Source: Tetraselmis striata
Taxonomy: Eukaryota > Chlorophyta > Chlorodendrophyceae > Chlorodendrales > Chlorodendraceae
DNA length: 64,000 bases
Assembly: GCA_006384855.1 (NCBI GenBank)
Contig: VCJN01003579.1
Coordinates: 1-64,000 of the forward strand
Reading direction: 5' to 3'
A model generated the notes under the pieces. That model saw only the letters and a program-made list of their open reading frames with translations. It was not told the origin of the DNA and ran no database searches. The position numbers were made by a program, and so were the translations under genes. This document shows positions 10,530 to 21,089 of the stretch, piece after piece. How positions within the stretch are numbered: the stretch's first letter is position 1; each line of letters begins with the position of its first letter.

Positions 10530-10751
10530 TGTGAGGATATATCCTATACCCTCACCAGCCTTAATCACCATAGCACAATAGGCGCGTAGCGCGCGCCCGT
10601 CAGATGATGGGCTGCTCCCGCGCCCTGCCGGCCGCATCGCGCCGCCTGATATATCAGGCACGGCGCCTGACGGCATGTAATCAAATCATATTCAACCACC
10701 ACCACAGTGGAATAGCATTGTCTCTCACCACCACGCGCATATTCCCTCACA
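10530..10751 (+). repeat. Element A 3' LTR
   Basis: 222 bp, inferred from terminal inverted words: TGTGAGGATAT at the start and ATATTCCCTCACA at the end. No second copy lies in the window, so the limits rest on these ends and on the adjoining polypurine tract. The following gtagc is a possible target duplication half. Confidence 0.72.
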
Positions 10752-10951
10752 GTAGCTAGCATTCAACCTAAAATCTTAACGTTACCAGTACCGGTGACAG
10801 AATAGCCCGGTGTAATCAAATCTCTATATTACCAATATGCCAGTTTAACCATTGTGGGGTCGCATTTGCCAAAGATGTGAATCTCTTACATTTTTTGGTG
10901 TGAGTAGGCCCATGGGGCGTACTGTCCGCATTGAAAAGGGTAGCATAGCGG
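10752..10951. mobile_element. PAT-like element terminal remnant (A repeat joined to B repeat)
   Basis: The first 100 bp match the distal part of the terminal repeat of the PAT-like element (45900-46000 and 50540-50619; shared words include ttaccagtaccgg). The next 100 bp match its other repeat (45642-45750; shared words include accattgtgggg and gatgtgaatctcttac). The two blocks are joined A-then-B, an order not found at 45.6-50.6 kb. Element A inserted inside the A block. Confidence 0.72.
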
Positions 10952-11045
10952 GGAGGCACTGTGAGATTCAGATGTGACGTAAATGTCCCCTACTGGTGAC
11001 GAACGACGACATACGGGGACGATACGGGACGGACGAGGGACGTGG

Positions 11046-11430
11046 ATTTCATACCGAGTAGCGACGACTATCGCGCGCGACGTGTAAAGTACTATATGAA
11101 TTTCTCGTTTCCATAATTTCATCAAATTGATATGCGCACGCAGGGTCGCGTGTCGCGCGCCGACGCGGAGCACCCGGGCTAAGTACAGGCGGCTGCACGT
11201 ACTCGCTGCACATCGCCGCACATCGCTGCACATCGCTGCACATCGCTGCTGTGAGATTTCATACCGAGTAGCGACGACTATCTCGCGCGACCTGTACAGT
11301 ACTATTTGAATTTCTCGTTTCCATAATTTCATCAAATTGATATGCGCACGCGGGCTCGCGTGTCGCGCGCCGACGCGGAGCACCCGGGCTAAGTACAAGC
11401 GGCTGCACGTACTCGCTGCACATCGCTGAC
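11046..11430. repeat. 210-bp tandem duplication with a 10-bp microsatellite
   Basis: Copies start at 11046 and 11256 with atttcataccgagtagcgac and remain similar to about 11430. Copy 1 ends in four or five turns of catcgctgca (about 11206-11250), with one variant turn. Nothing in it looks coding; frames open here only because of GC content. Confidence 0.85.
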
Positions 11431-11743
11431 CCCGCGCGTGTGCGGCGATGTGCGGCACGACGGGCGGAGGTGTGGGCGGATGTAGGTGGTACGGTAGGTG
11501 GTAGGCGGTAGGTGGTGTTCGTAAGTGCGCGTTTAAATGCAGCCGCCCTAACTGCTGATAATTGTGTAACGCCCCAGCACGCGCATGAAGTACGGGGTCG
11601 CCTCACGGTCACCGCCGCTCACCGCTGAACCAAGCGTGGACAGCCGCGCACTCGCATCTCTGCTGCCTGCCGGTGGTGGGTTACATCCACCCCCAACTCT
11701 CACCCCCCCCCCCCCCCCCGGCCCACCGCGCGCGGCAGCAGAC

Positions 11744-13646
11744 ATGCCGGGAAAGGGATGGATATCGAGTGTGTCGCATGATGGCGTGTACACATGCAAG
11801 CACTGCCATGGCTGGGTGACGGGCAGTAATGATAAGACGGCGCGAGAGCGGCACTTCCTAAAATTCCCGAATTGTAGCCACTCGTTGAAGCGTGCGGCTA
11901 AGTTGCGCCGCAAGGCCGCCTTAGTACAAGCAGCACCAGCAGGGGCGGCAGCAGCAGCGGCACGGGCGGCAGCAGGAGTAGCTGCAGCCGTCGGAAACGG
12001 CACGCCGGCGCCGGTCTCGGACGACGGCGGCTCGAAGGACGATGTGATGGGCGTGGGGAAGGACCCCGTTGGCGAAGACGGTATGGACATCGACGCGCCT
12101 GCGTGGCCGCCGGCGGGCGTGGAAGCCGCCGATGAGGGCGTGATACGGGAAGGCGATCCCGGTGACTTCTACATGAAGGTCATCGCCAAGAAGTTCCGGG
12201 GAGTATGGCACTACAGCGTGATAACCGGCGTCGTTACCGAGTGGGTGTTGGAGGACTACGGCGGGGCGACCCAGTGGCGCGCTGTTTTTGAGGACGGTTA
12301 CACTGTGGACCTTTTGCGTTCAGAGGTGAGTGGGCCCGGCCTGTGTGCTGGTGGCACCACTCACCTGCGGTTGTATGGAATCACACGCACCCGCCCGGTC
12401 GGCGTGGCAGGTTGTGGAGGCTATGGCGGCTGCCCATGAGCACCCTCCTGTGGATGCGGACGGGGAGGCTCCCTTGGTTACCGTCCCTGAAGGCGATGAC
12501 CTTTTCGCGCAGCAGATCAACCGCCTGAAGGCGCATCGCCTCTACCGGGAACCCAACCCCAACAGGAAGGTCCCCCCCCCCCCCCCTCTTGCGTCCTCCT
12601 CCGCCACGTGCACTCATGCCCACCCACCCACACCCACACCCACACCCACACACACTCACACTCGCACTCACAGCGACCCACCCCCACACACAAGGGTACA
12701 TGGCCCCAGACGACGCTGGCCCCGGCGCCGTGGAGACGCCCAATCGGTTGGTTGGGAGCGCATTCGCTGCGTGGGAGGACGCGGTGGACTTCAAGGACTA
12801 TTTGGAGAAGCTGTTGGACGACGTCCGACGTACGGTGCATGGATCGCACTCGTATGCACCCATACTCGCGGGGTGGGGTGCGGTCCTGCCGGGCTGGACC
12901 CCCAGCGGTGGCGCTGGGGGGCTCCTGGCCTACAAGGCGGCGTCGCTTCGCAACGGTGACAAGCCCCGGCTTCACCGGGGGGGGGGGGGGGGGGGGGGAA
13001 GACGGGGAGACGTCGAGAGACAACTCATTCTTTGTGTACAAAATGTTGAAGCAAATCCCCGACGCCGACCCACCCCCCTACACCACCGAGGAGCTGGAGA
13101 GCGAGGAGGAGCTGCCAAGAAACATGCTGGCGGAGCGCGAAGACGCCAAGTACACCACCATGGTCGCGCGAGCTCAACACTTCTACCTTGCCACGCCACC
13201 GCCCCCGCCAGGGGCTGACTCGGACGACAACCGTGCCTGCGCGCGGCCCATTCGGGCTGCATTGTGTATGGTGTGGACGCCGGAACGAGCCCACACTGCC
13301 GTGGGCTTGGACTTGTGGAGAGTGCCGGGCGGCGGCGGTGGTTCCGGCGGGGAGGAGGCCCTTGTCCTACTAGACGGTCCGGGCATCCGCAAGGTGGCTG
13401 TTCTCATGGCCCCTGCCCACATGTCCACATGCGAAGCCTGCCGACTTGGGCGTCGACGCCGGAGAGCTGCTGGTGGCGGGGATCTACACGAGGTCGAAGG
13501 ACGGTGCGCGAGGTGCATGCTCCACATGCGGTGCGGTTCCTGACGCGACAGCTCCGTCGCACCGGTACCGGCGCCGGCACCCCACGCCTGCTGCGCTTAC
13601 CACCAACCGGCATGTTTCCTTTGGGAGGCGGTTCATCCGCGTCGGA
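11744..13646 (+). CDS. Spliced gene of unknown function: Cys/His cluster plus Tudor-like segment
   Basis: Exon 1 (11744-12325, donor gtgagt) encodes a CxxC...H cluster (YTCKHCHGWVTGSNDKTARERHF, residues 17-39), an Ala-rich stretch, an acidic linker, and near residues 146-194 a segment (from KFRGVWHYSVITG to DGYTVDLLRSE) with the pattern of Tudor/Agenet-type folds. Exon 2 (12411-12569) joins in phase and adds 53 codons. Further coding-like blocks lie at about 12695-12845, 13015-13440 and 13440-13640 (ELLVAGIYTRSKDGARG then CSTCGAVPD), but their splice sites were not resolved. Poly-C and poly-G runs lie in the presumed introns. A DNA- or chromatin-binding role is only a guess. It may be the first gene of the adjoining inverted-repeat element, because a copy of its last block recurs inverted at 36.3-36.5 kb. 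Confidence 0.5.
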
Positions 13647-13899
13647 GGTGAGCGGCGGTGCCGATGTGGGTGTGGATACTGCCCGGCCATTAGGGCTCCC
13701 GCCGCCTGCCGCTCCGCCGACCCACGCCGCGGCGTATGCTGCGCCCCGCATAGTCGCCTCGAATATATTATACATGACGCGGGGACGGGGGGGGGGGGGG
13801 GGGGGAATTCGTGCGTTTCGTATGTCGGCGGAACGGCGTGCGAAGCTGCGGCTAGCGAAGGTGGTGGAAGTAAGCGTGGCGGCGTCGCCGGCGTATTAC

Positions 13900-14410
13900 C
13901 GTGCGTGCATGCATGCACAACCCGGCGGCAGCAAGCGCCGGACTCGGCGTGTGCCGGCGGCAGAGCTGCGAAGCCATGGACACGGTACGGGATGCCAAGT
14001 CTGGCTAAGCAACTGCCGAGGCTGGCGGCTTAACCCCCATGTCCGGCGGCTGAGGGACGGGAAGTGCGTAGAAGTTGATCGGCAAAGCAGGCATATAAGC
14101 CTGGCTGTGCTAGGTTCCTATTAAGTAATGAGTATTTGTGCAAAGTAATTCGTAGGGGTGGACCATGCAGCGCAGGTAGGGGGCGGTATAAATGAGGCCG
14201 GGCACATATACTACTCCACGAAACGACACTGTCTCACGTGTAGTTGAATAGACCCCCCCCCCCACCCCACCCCCCGCCGGGTCGGCCCGCTGATCCGCCA
14301 CGGCATGTAATATCTGTCATGCATCGCCGGGGTATGTGTGAGTGGATGCCCCGCTTCCACCCCCCCCCCCCCCCCCATTTACACTTGTGCACTCATTAAG
14401 TTTGGGCTGG
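13900..14410. repeat. Outer segment of the inverted repeat, left copy
   Basis: Reverse complement of 35520-36052, with shared words such as ggcggcttaacccccatgtc and taggttcctattaagtaatg. It contains poly-C tracts near 14250 and 14362. No gene is recognised. Confidence 0.85.
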
Positions 14411-14800
14411 TTTCGGAGCAGTACATGTATGTATGTATATACATACAATGGAACGTAGGAATTGCGCGGAAAGAGGCGGGGCTGGCGGAGTGCATTGGGG
14501 TGCGTAGATTAGCGTGTTGGTGAGATTCGGGGTGCATCGGACGCCGGATGCCCATCCACCCGGCGTAAAAGGCGCGTGTGTAATATTCACACTATATTCA
14601 CACGCAAATGTGTGAAAACCGGACATTCCGTGCCGGATGGATGGGAATACGGCGTCCGATGCAGCCAAAACCCCAGGAACACGCTATTCTATGCACCGCC
14701 AATGCACTCTATCCGCAACCCCCGCCTCATTCCCAGTCGTACGTGCGTGTGCACGCACGGAATGCTTGCACTGCTCCGAAACCACTGTCACATACCCCGC
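14410..14800 (-). repeat. Single satellite unit in the left arm
   Basis: This holds one copy, in reverse orientation, of the unit that makes the array at 21.1-35.5 kb, including the words tttcggagcagtacatg, gcatcggacgccg and aaccggacattccgtgccgg. It is more diverged from the array units than they are from each other. Confidence 0.85.
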
Positions 14801-14856
14801 TCATTGGGTACTGATTGCGGCGCATGCACGGCTAGATATTTGTTTACATATACCCC

Positions 14857-14889
<33 letters not shown>

Positions 14890-15150
14890 GTCATGCTACT
14901 CACCCTGCATTGGATTAGGGCGACGATTGCAAACAAGACGAGGAGGCGCGAATGAACTGCTCCAAAACCACGCGATGTGCCCGGTGACCTCCATATCCAG
15001 CACGTCCACCGAGGCAAGTAATAAGGACAGGACCCCCCCCCCCCCCCCCCCACCCGCCAAAGTGGAGGAAGTGTAGGAGTACAACCGGAGCATGACGTGA
15101 TCCATTGTCGCTTATTTACCAGCACGGGCGGTGCTGCCAGACCCGATCGT

Positions 15151-16660
15151 CTACGCCGGGATGGAGGCGGCAGCGGCAGCAGCAGGAGCCGCAGCCTCAA
15201 CAACAAGCCGCAGCTCCTTCGCTCTAGCATGGATGCTGGCGTAGTCCTCGTCACTGTACAAATGGTTTGGCAACACAGCATGATCCCCAAAGTGGGCCAC
15301 ATACTGCGCCGCCAACTCGTGATTGCGTTTCTCCGCAGCATCACTGCGGGGGGTGATGTGTGGGTAGAGTGCCTCGTTGTAGGCTGCCAAGAGCGGCGTG
15401 TACTGGGTAGGGTCGTCCGCACGGCTGCGGCCAGGCAGTCCCAGAAGGTGCCCCTACCCGTACAAGCGGACATTGCCACGCCCGCGACACTTGGGACATG
15501 GGTAACCGCTGGGCAACTCAAATGGGGCGCCCACGGGCCCGCGGTGCGTCGTGTCCGACCCAAACATGTACCCATGGTATTGTTACATGTAGGGCCTGTC
15601 CTCCTCGGGGACACCCATGCCACGCTCCAAGTCCTCCAGGGGTTGCATCAAGTTCTTGTGGCTCATGATGAACTCGGCAACTCCCGGATCTGTCTCCGCC
15701 AGCGTCCTCTCCGTGAGGCGGTGATCGTCGTGGCCCTTTTCATGTCAACACATGGATGGCACTCAGTCCCCGCCCCCGCCACCGGCCTGGGTGGGGGGGG
15801 AAGGGAACCGGGTACCGAATGTGCTTCACGGCATCTCTGAAGCTCACTTCTGGCCCGCGGTACACCTCAGTGGGGCGGCAGTGGCACGTGCTTGCAAGGA
15901 TGGCCTGCAGATTTGGAGCATGCCCATCAATGTGGGTGATCTGAGCGGGGGCATCCGCCGGGGTGAGCAGCAACGCCATCACAGGCCACGACCAAAACCC
16001 TGGTGCTAGCTCGCCGGCCTTCTCGGCACCAGCTACGAACGCGCGCCGCAATTCCAGCAAGGCGGCAAACAAGGCCTTCCTGCAAGGCACACGCTCAGAA
16101 TAAGCGACGCACGAGTCAGGGGTTGAAGGGGGCCGGGGGGGGGGGGCACCTCTTCATCTGCCTCTGCTTTTTGCCGACCCAGGTCTCAAGCGCACTCATT
16201 GCCCAATGCCACAGCGTCCACGGGTCGACTTTGCCCTCCTTTTCCCCGTCATACGGCTTCACCTGCGTGTGGTCCGCAACATCAAGGTCTTCCGGGGGCA
16301 GGATGACCCGGTTGGTGTCATGGGCACACACACCATGCTCAACACCACGCTCATAACCACGACGTTTGTACTCGCTTCCGCTCCGCCGCGTCCTTCGCTG
16401 AAACCAACCATGTCTTTTGCGATGTGCGACAACAAACCCACCTCTAGCAGCCTGGGAGCGTTCAGATCCGGGTATGGCGTCGGGACCTCATTAGGGAACC
16501 TTCTCAGCAAGGCATGCGCGGCGTCTTGTCCGAGAAGCCTCCACGGCTCCAGGTGTACGGGGTCATAGGTACCACCATCCTGTACCCACCGCTCGAGGTA
16601 GGCTTGCAACCTCGTCGTCGCATCTTTATCAGCGAGGAGCTTGGGGATTTAACATTGTTT
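15151..16660 (-). pseudogene. Arm gene, left copy (unknown protein, spliced, two nonsense codons)
   Basis: Coding blocks on the minus strand, conserved in the right arm: about 16660-16442 (ATTRLQAYLERWVQDGG to APRLLE, donor gtgggt), about 16305-16145 (PEDLDVADHTQVKPYDGEKE), about 16090-15800 (VPCRKALFAALLELRRAF, then ITHIDGHAPNLQAI and CHCRPTEVYRGPE) and about 15740-15151 (RLTERTLAETDPGV, a PCPKCRGRG zinc-type motif, then HLYSDEDYASIHARAKELRL and an Ala-rich end). Conservation between arms is highest in these blocks, which supports them as exons. Stops interrupt the last block at 15583-15585 (TAA) and 15454-15456 (TAG). The family is not recognised; a transposase is possible given the context, but no catalytic motif was identified. 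Confidence 0.55.
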
Positions 16661-16861
16661 GACATGGCGGCAGGTTTAATGGGGGGGGGGGGGGGTGCCC
16701 ACGCATGGGGATTTGCGGCGTTGGGTGGAGCGGCGGACACTCACCCGCTCCGCCCCTACATGTCGTGCACATCTTCGTGCACATCGGTGCACACCGCCGC
16801 ACACCGCCGCACAACGGTGCGCACATCCGCGCACATTCGTCGCGAAGGATGGGATTCGTCG

Positions 16862-17428
16862 GGGGGGTGGGTTGGAGTTGGTGGCACATATGTTGGAGGA
16901 GCACCCGCCTCCTGGATTTGTGTGGACGTCACACTCTCTCCGCAAGGTCGCGGCCACTGCGGCGTACGCCATCGGCGTGGTGCTGCAGGAGATCAAGCAC
17001 TTTGGCGGTTGGGCGCAGTTGTCCAGCGTCGTGCTCGACTACATCACTCCCACGGCGCTGCCGTGTGCGGCATCGTGGCAGCTCTTCGGCTGGCTTACCC
17101 CTTGGGGTGGGCCGCGAGCGACAGGCCGCCCGCCCATGGGCGGCACGATGGCAAATGCGGCCCCACAATGCTTAAATGGGCATATTGGTAACATAGAGGC
17201 TTGATTACACCGGGCTATTCTATCACCGGTACTGGTAACGTTATAAGATTTTAGGAAGAATGCTAGCTACCAGTACATGTACTCGCAGTACGCGTACCGC
17301 TTGGACTTCCCGGTGTCCAGCGGCGCTAGCGACATCATGCGACAGCCCTGCTACATGACGCACCCGCACCACGAGGGGAGTCCACCTTCTGCCTTTGCGC
17401 CAGCTGACCAGCTAGCGCAACCCACCCT
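16862..17428 (+). mobile_element. PAT-like element 3' fragment: recombinase C-terminus and terminal repeat
   Basis: Frame to 17204: HPPPGFVWTSHSLRKVAATAAYAIGV, then HFGGWAQLSSVVLDYITPTA. This contains the H-x-x-R box (HSLR) and the catalytic-type tyrosine (LDY) of a tyrosine recombinase. It corresponds to the end of the recombinase at 45.97-46.7 kb and retains the HSLR block that that copy has lost. The terminal A repeat follows (17205-17428). The rest of the element is missing, with a sharp left edge at the poly-G-rich arm end. Confidence 0.8.
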
Positions 17429-18100
17429 CACTGTGAGATTCAGATGTGACATACGGGTGATGAAGCACTACTACTAGCGACTATTATTTATCCGTGAAGG
17501 TTGCTGCTGGTGGCGGCACGTCCATCCTGGTACGTGCGAGTACATCCGGCGTTATTGCCGGCGGGCGATAAATCCTTTTTTGTAATCATTGTGGTAGTCG
17601 TACTAGCGCGGTGACGCGTTACATGGCACTGACGTATAAGGTACGAGGTTGTCCGTGCAGTACCGAGTAGTACGCGATATATTTATTAAGCCGGTACCGG
17701 GTATCTAGTACGGACCCGGGCGCAATGACAACTTGACAACAGGACAACTTCGACTATTAGTACATGGGAGCGCGAATCTCAACCGTACCATTCGGGCAAA
17801 GTGGGGAATCTTGTGTACATTATAGCTAGTACTGCTGAACGGGCTTGTCCGCCGTCCGATCAAAGGTCATCAGACGGGCGGTTTGGCTGCAATGTTTTGC
17901 CAAAGAGTGCTCACGTTACATAAATATTTGCGAGCGGGAGGGGGGCTGGGCAGGCAGCGGTCTGCCGAAGAATGTTTGAATTACAATATTCGCGACAGCT
18001 GCCGTCGGGGCATGTGGCGGCGGGGGGAGGGGGGTAAGGGGGCGGGGGCTATTGCTTGTTCTTGTTCTTGCCTGCCCGGGGGACCCTCCGCTTCGACGAT
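17429..18100. other. No gene recognised
   Basis: It opens with cactgtgagattcagatg, a word also found next to the other PAT-like remnant at 10957. No frame here has recognisable features. Confidence 0.4.
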
Positions 18101-18105
18101 CTCGC

Positions 18106-18285
18106 TGCCTCCGCCTCCGCCTCCGCCTCCGCCTCCGCCTCCGCCTCCGCCTCCGCCTCCGCCTCCGCCTCTGCCTACGCCTCCGCCTCCGCCTCCGCCT
18201 CCGCCTCCGCCTCCGCCTCCGCCTCCGCCTCTGTCTCCGCCTCCGCCTCCGCCTCCGCCTCCGCCTCCGACTCCGACTCCGCGAC
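18106..18285. repeat. GCCTCC hexanucleotide microsatellite
   Basis: About 28 turns of gcctcc with a few variants (gcctct, gcctac, gactcc). The C-rich strand is plus. Confidence 0.92.
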
Positions 18286-18747
18286 CGTCAGTTTCTTACC
18301 TCGGCGCTTCTTCACTGGCCTCTTCCGCTTCTTGTGATCCGTCAGTGTCTTCACCACCCCGGCAGGCTGTGCCGTCGACGACGCCGCCATGAGCTTCCTT
18401 GCCTTGGCGTCGGGACGCCCCCTGTGCCCAGACGCCCACAACAAGCCACAATCGTTTCGCCTCCAAGCGGCTAAGGATGCGGCCTCCTCGGCCACCACGA
18501 GTTGTGCCGCTGGCACTGTGGAAGCCTTGGCGTTGAGGTGGGCCTTACGGCGCTCCCAGACGAACCTGCGCGCGACACAAGTTAGCCACGAGTGGGTGCG
18601 TGCTAATGTGGAGGGTGGAGTGTTTTGTTGCGCGCCCACCTTGTCACGCGTTTCCTCATGTCTTTCTCGCCCTCCTCGATGCCGGCGGCGCGGACACGCG
18701 AGACAACAAGGCTCGCCGCCCACTTTTGCCCGGGAGATGAGGTCTGC
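18175..18747 (-). CDS. Hypothetical basic protein with acidic (Glu-Ala)n tail
   Basis: Starting at the Met of MADLISRAKVGGEPCC, the frame has a Cys/Arg-rich start, a middle without recognised domain (WLTCVARRFVWERRKAHLNAK), a basic patch (DHKKRKRPVKKRRGKK) and then about 20 Glu-Ala pairs encoded by a GGCGGA-type hexanucleotide repeat, ending in TAG at 18175. The basic patch could be a nuclear localisation signal. Other frames across the repeat give Ser-Ala or poly-Pro and are less protein-like. It may be an exon of a longer gene. Function unknown. Confidence 0.35.
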   Translation of the reverse strand, partial: ADLISRAKVGGEPCCLACPRRRHRGGRERHEETRDKVGAQQNTPPSTLARTHSWLTCVARRFVWERRKAHLNAKASTVPAAQLVVAEEAASLAAWRRNDCGLLWASGHRGRPDAKARKLMAASSTAQPAGVVKTLTDHKKRKRPVKKRRGKKLTVAESESEAEAEAEAEAETEAEAEAEAEAEAEAEAEA

Positions 18748-19027
18748 CATTGCGCTGTGAGCGGTGAAGGGGGGGGGGGGGGGCGGCCGAGGTGGAGAAA
18801 CTAACACCCAGTCGACGACTGCCTTCCGCAGCAGTCAACGACACATCGGAGGCGAGGAGCAGCGCGCCATTACTATTTATATGCACGTATTGTGAAGGGC
18901 TAGTCCGTGCGGCATTGTGTCGGTGTAATTTCGCAATGTTTATTGTTGAAGTTGCACGGCGTAATGAATACGTGGTTTCACCGAGTGAATTCGGGATAAT
19001 ATATGCGGTAGGGTGCGCGTATATGTG

Positions 19028-20990
19028 CGCGACGAATGTGCGCGGATGTGCGCACCGTTATGCAGCAGCGTTGTGCGGCGTTGTGCACATTTGTGCACGA
19101 AGATGTGCACGACATGTAGGGGCGGAGCGTGTGAGTGTCCGCCGCTCCACCCAGCGCCGCAAATCCCCGTGCGTGGGCCCCCCCCCCCCCCCATTAAACC
19201 CGCCGCCATGTCAAACAATGTTAAATCCCCGAGCTCCTCGCTAAAGAAGACGCGACGACGAGGTTGCAAGCCTACCTCGAGCGGTGGCTACAGGATGGTG
19301 GTACCTATGACTCCCTACACCTGGACCTGTGGAGGCTTCTCGGACAAGACGCCGCGCATGCCTTGCTGAGAAGGTTCCCTAATGAGGTCCCGACGCCATA
19401 CCCGGATCTGAACGCTCCCGGGCTGCTAGAGGTGGGTTTGTTGTCGCACATCGCAAAAGACATGGTTGGTTTCAGCGAAGGACGCGGCGGAGCGGAAGGG
19501 AGTACAAACGTCGTGGTTATGAGCATGGTGTTGAGCATGGTGTGTGTGCCCTTGACACCAACATGTCATCTTACCCCCGGAAGACCTGGATGTTGCGGAC
19601 CACACGCAGGTGAAGCCGTATGACGGGGAAAAGGAGGGCAAATTCGACCGGTGGAAGCTGTGGCATTGAGCAAGGAGTGCGCCAGAGACCTGGGTCGGCA
19701 AAAAGCAGAGGCAGATGAAGAGGTGCCCCCCCTCCCTCCCCCCCCGGCCCCCTTCAACCCCTGACTCGTGCATCGCTTATTCTGAGCGTGTGTCCTGCAG
19801 GAAGGCCTTGTTTGCCGCCTTGCTGGAATTGCGGCGCGCGTTCGTAGCTGGTGCCGAGAAGGCCGGCGAGCTAGCACCAGGGTTTTGGTCGTGGCCGGTG
19901 ATGGCGTTGCTGTTCACCCCGGCGGATGCCCCCGCTCAGATCACCCACATTGATGGGCATGCTCCAAGTCTGCAAGCCATCATTGCATGCACGTGCCACT
20001 GCCGCCCCACTGAGGTGTACCGCGGGCCAGAAGTGAGCTTCAGAGATGCCCTGAATCACATTCGGTACCCGGTGCGCCCCCCCCCCCTCCCCCCCCAAGC
20101 CGGTGGCGGGAGCGGGAGCGGGGGCGGGGGCGGGGACTGAGTGCAATCCATGTGTTGACATGAAAAGGGCAACGATGATCACCGCCTCACGGAGAGGACG
20201 CTGGCGGAGACAGATCCGGGAGTTGCCGACTTCATCATGAGCCACAAGAACTTGATGCAACCCCTGGAGGACTTGGAGCGTGGCATGGGTGTCCCCGAGG
20301 AGGACAGGCCCTACATGAAACAATACCATGGGTAGATGTTTGGGTCGGACACGACGCACCGCGGGCCCGTGGGCGCCCCATTTGAGTTGCCCAGCGGTAA
20401 CCCATGTCCCAAGTGTCGCGGGCGTGGCAATGTCCGCTTGTACGGGCGAGGGCACCTTCTGGGACTGCCTGGCTGCGGCCGTGCGGACGACCCTACCCAG
20501 TACACGCCGCTCTTGGCAGCCTACAACTAGGCACTCTACCCACACATCACCCCCGCAGCGATAGAAACGCAATCACGAGTTGGCGGCGCAGTATGTGGCC
20601 CACTTTGGGGATCATGTTGTGTTGCCAAACCATTTGTACAGTGACGAGGACTACGCCAGCATCCATGCTAGAGCGAAGGAGCTGCGGCTTGTTGTTGAGG
20701 CTGCGGCTCCTGCTGCTGCCGCTGCCGCCTCCATCCCGGCGTAGACGATCGGGTCTGGCAGCACCGCCCGTGCATGTAAATAAGCGACAATGGATCATGT
20801 CATGCTCCGGTTGTACTCCTGCACTTCCTCCACTATGGGGGGGGGGGGGGGGGGAGTGTCCTGTCCTTATTAATTGCATGGGTGGATGTGCTGGATATGG
20901 AGGTCACCGGGCACATCGCGTGATTTTGGAGCAGTACATGCGCACCTCCTCGTCTTGTTTGCAATTGTCGCCCCTATTCCAATGCAGGGT
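19028..20990 (+). repeat. Gene segment of the inverted repeat, right copy
   Basis: Reverse complement of about 14850-16844, with many single-base differences and different lengths of poly-C and poly-G runs (19178, 20083, 20837). Confidence 0.85.
19212..20745 (+). pseudogene. Arm gene, right copy (unknown protein, three nonsense codons)
   Basis: Same exon blocks as the left-arm gene, on the plus strand: 19212-19431 (LQAYLERWLQDGG to LLE, donor gtgggt), about 19570-19725, about 19790-20075 and about 20185-20745. Stops are at 19667-19669 (TGA where the left copy has Trp), 20333-20335 (TAG where the left has Tyr) and 20528-20530 (TAG where the left has Glu). The stops of the left copy are absent here. 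The two copies are therefore broken at different places and decayed independently. The two genes point away from each other. Confidence 0.55.
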
Positions 20991-21089
20991 GAGAAGCGGG
21001 ACACAAATCCCCCCCCCCCCCCCCGGGGTATATGTCAACAAATATCCAGCCGTGCATGCGCCGCAATCGATACCCAATGAGCGGGGCAT

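Larger units (their letters stand above)
519..10751 (+). mobile_element. Ty3/gypsy element A, decayed, split by element B
   Basis: Plus-strand LTR retrotransposon of the chromovirus type. Its order is methyltransferase-like domain, protease, reverse transcriptase, RNase H, integrase, GPY/F module and chromodomain, then polypurine tract and 3' LTR. It is interrupted at 1464-6823 by element B. The peptide before the insertion (ending VETDLLK) and that after it (starting AKAKIKANNDTLYDQ) read on once B and one target copy are removed, so B landed in an older A. A carries several frameshifts, a changed protease motif and a damaged integrase zinc finger, and is dead. The 5' LTR was not found, so the true left end is unknown. 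Its 3' LTR abuts a PAT-like remnant at 10752. Confidence 0.88.
16845..19027. other. Spacer between the inverted-repeat arms
   Basis: It holds a PAT-like recombinase fragment (16862-17428), about 700 bp with no gene seen (17429-18100), and a frame ending in a (Glu-Ala)n tail on the minus strand (18175-18747). The arm edges next to it are rich in short TGTGCAC/TGTGCGC words (16760-16844 and 19028-19125). Confidence 0.7.

Noticed and set aside
11585..11743. An upstream start for the Cys/His-cluster gene at 11585
   Set aside because: The added residues cross a poly-C run and are Pro-rich without conservation. The Met at 11744 gives a cleaner start just before the Cys/His cluster, and the exon from it ends in phase.
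15740..16090. A transposase assignment for the arm gene (for example a KDZ-type cysteine-cluster transposase)
   Set aside because: Cys motifs and the repeat context are suggestive, but no catalytic acidic triad or family signature could be identified by eye.
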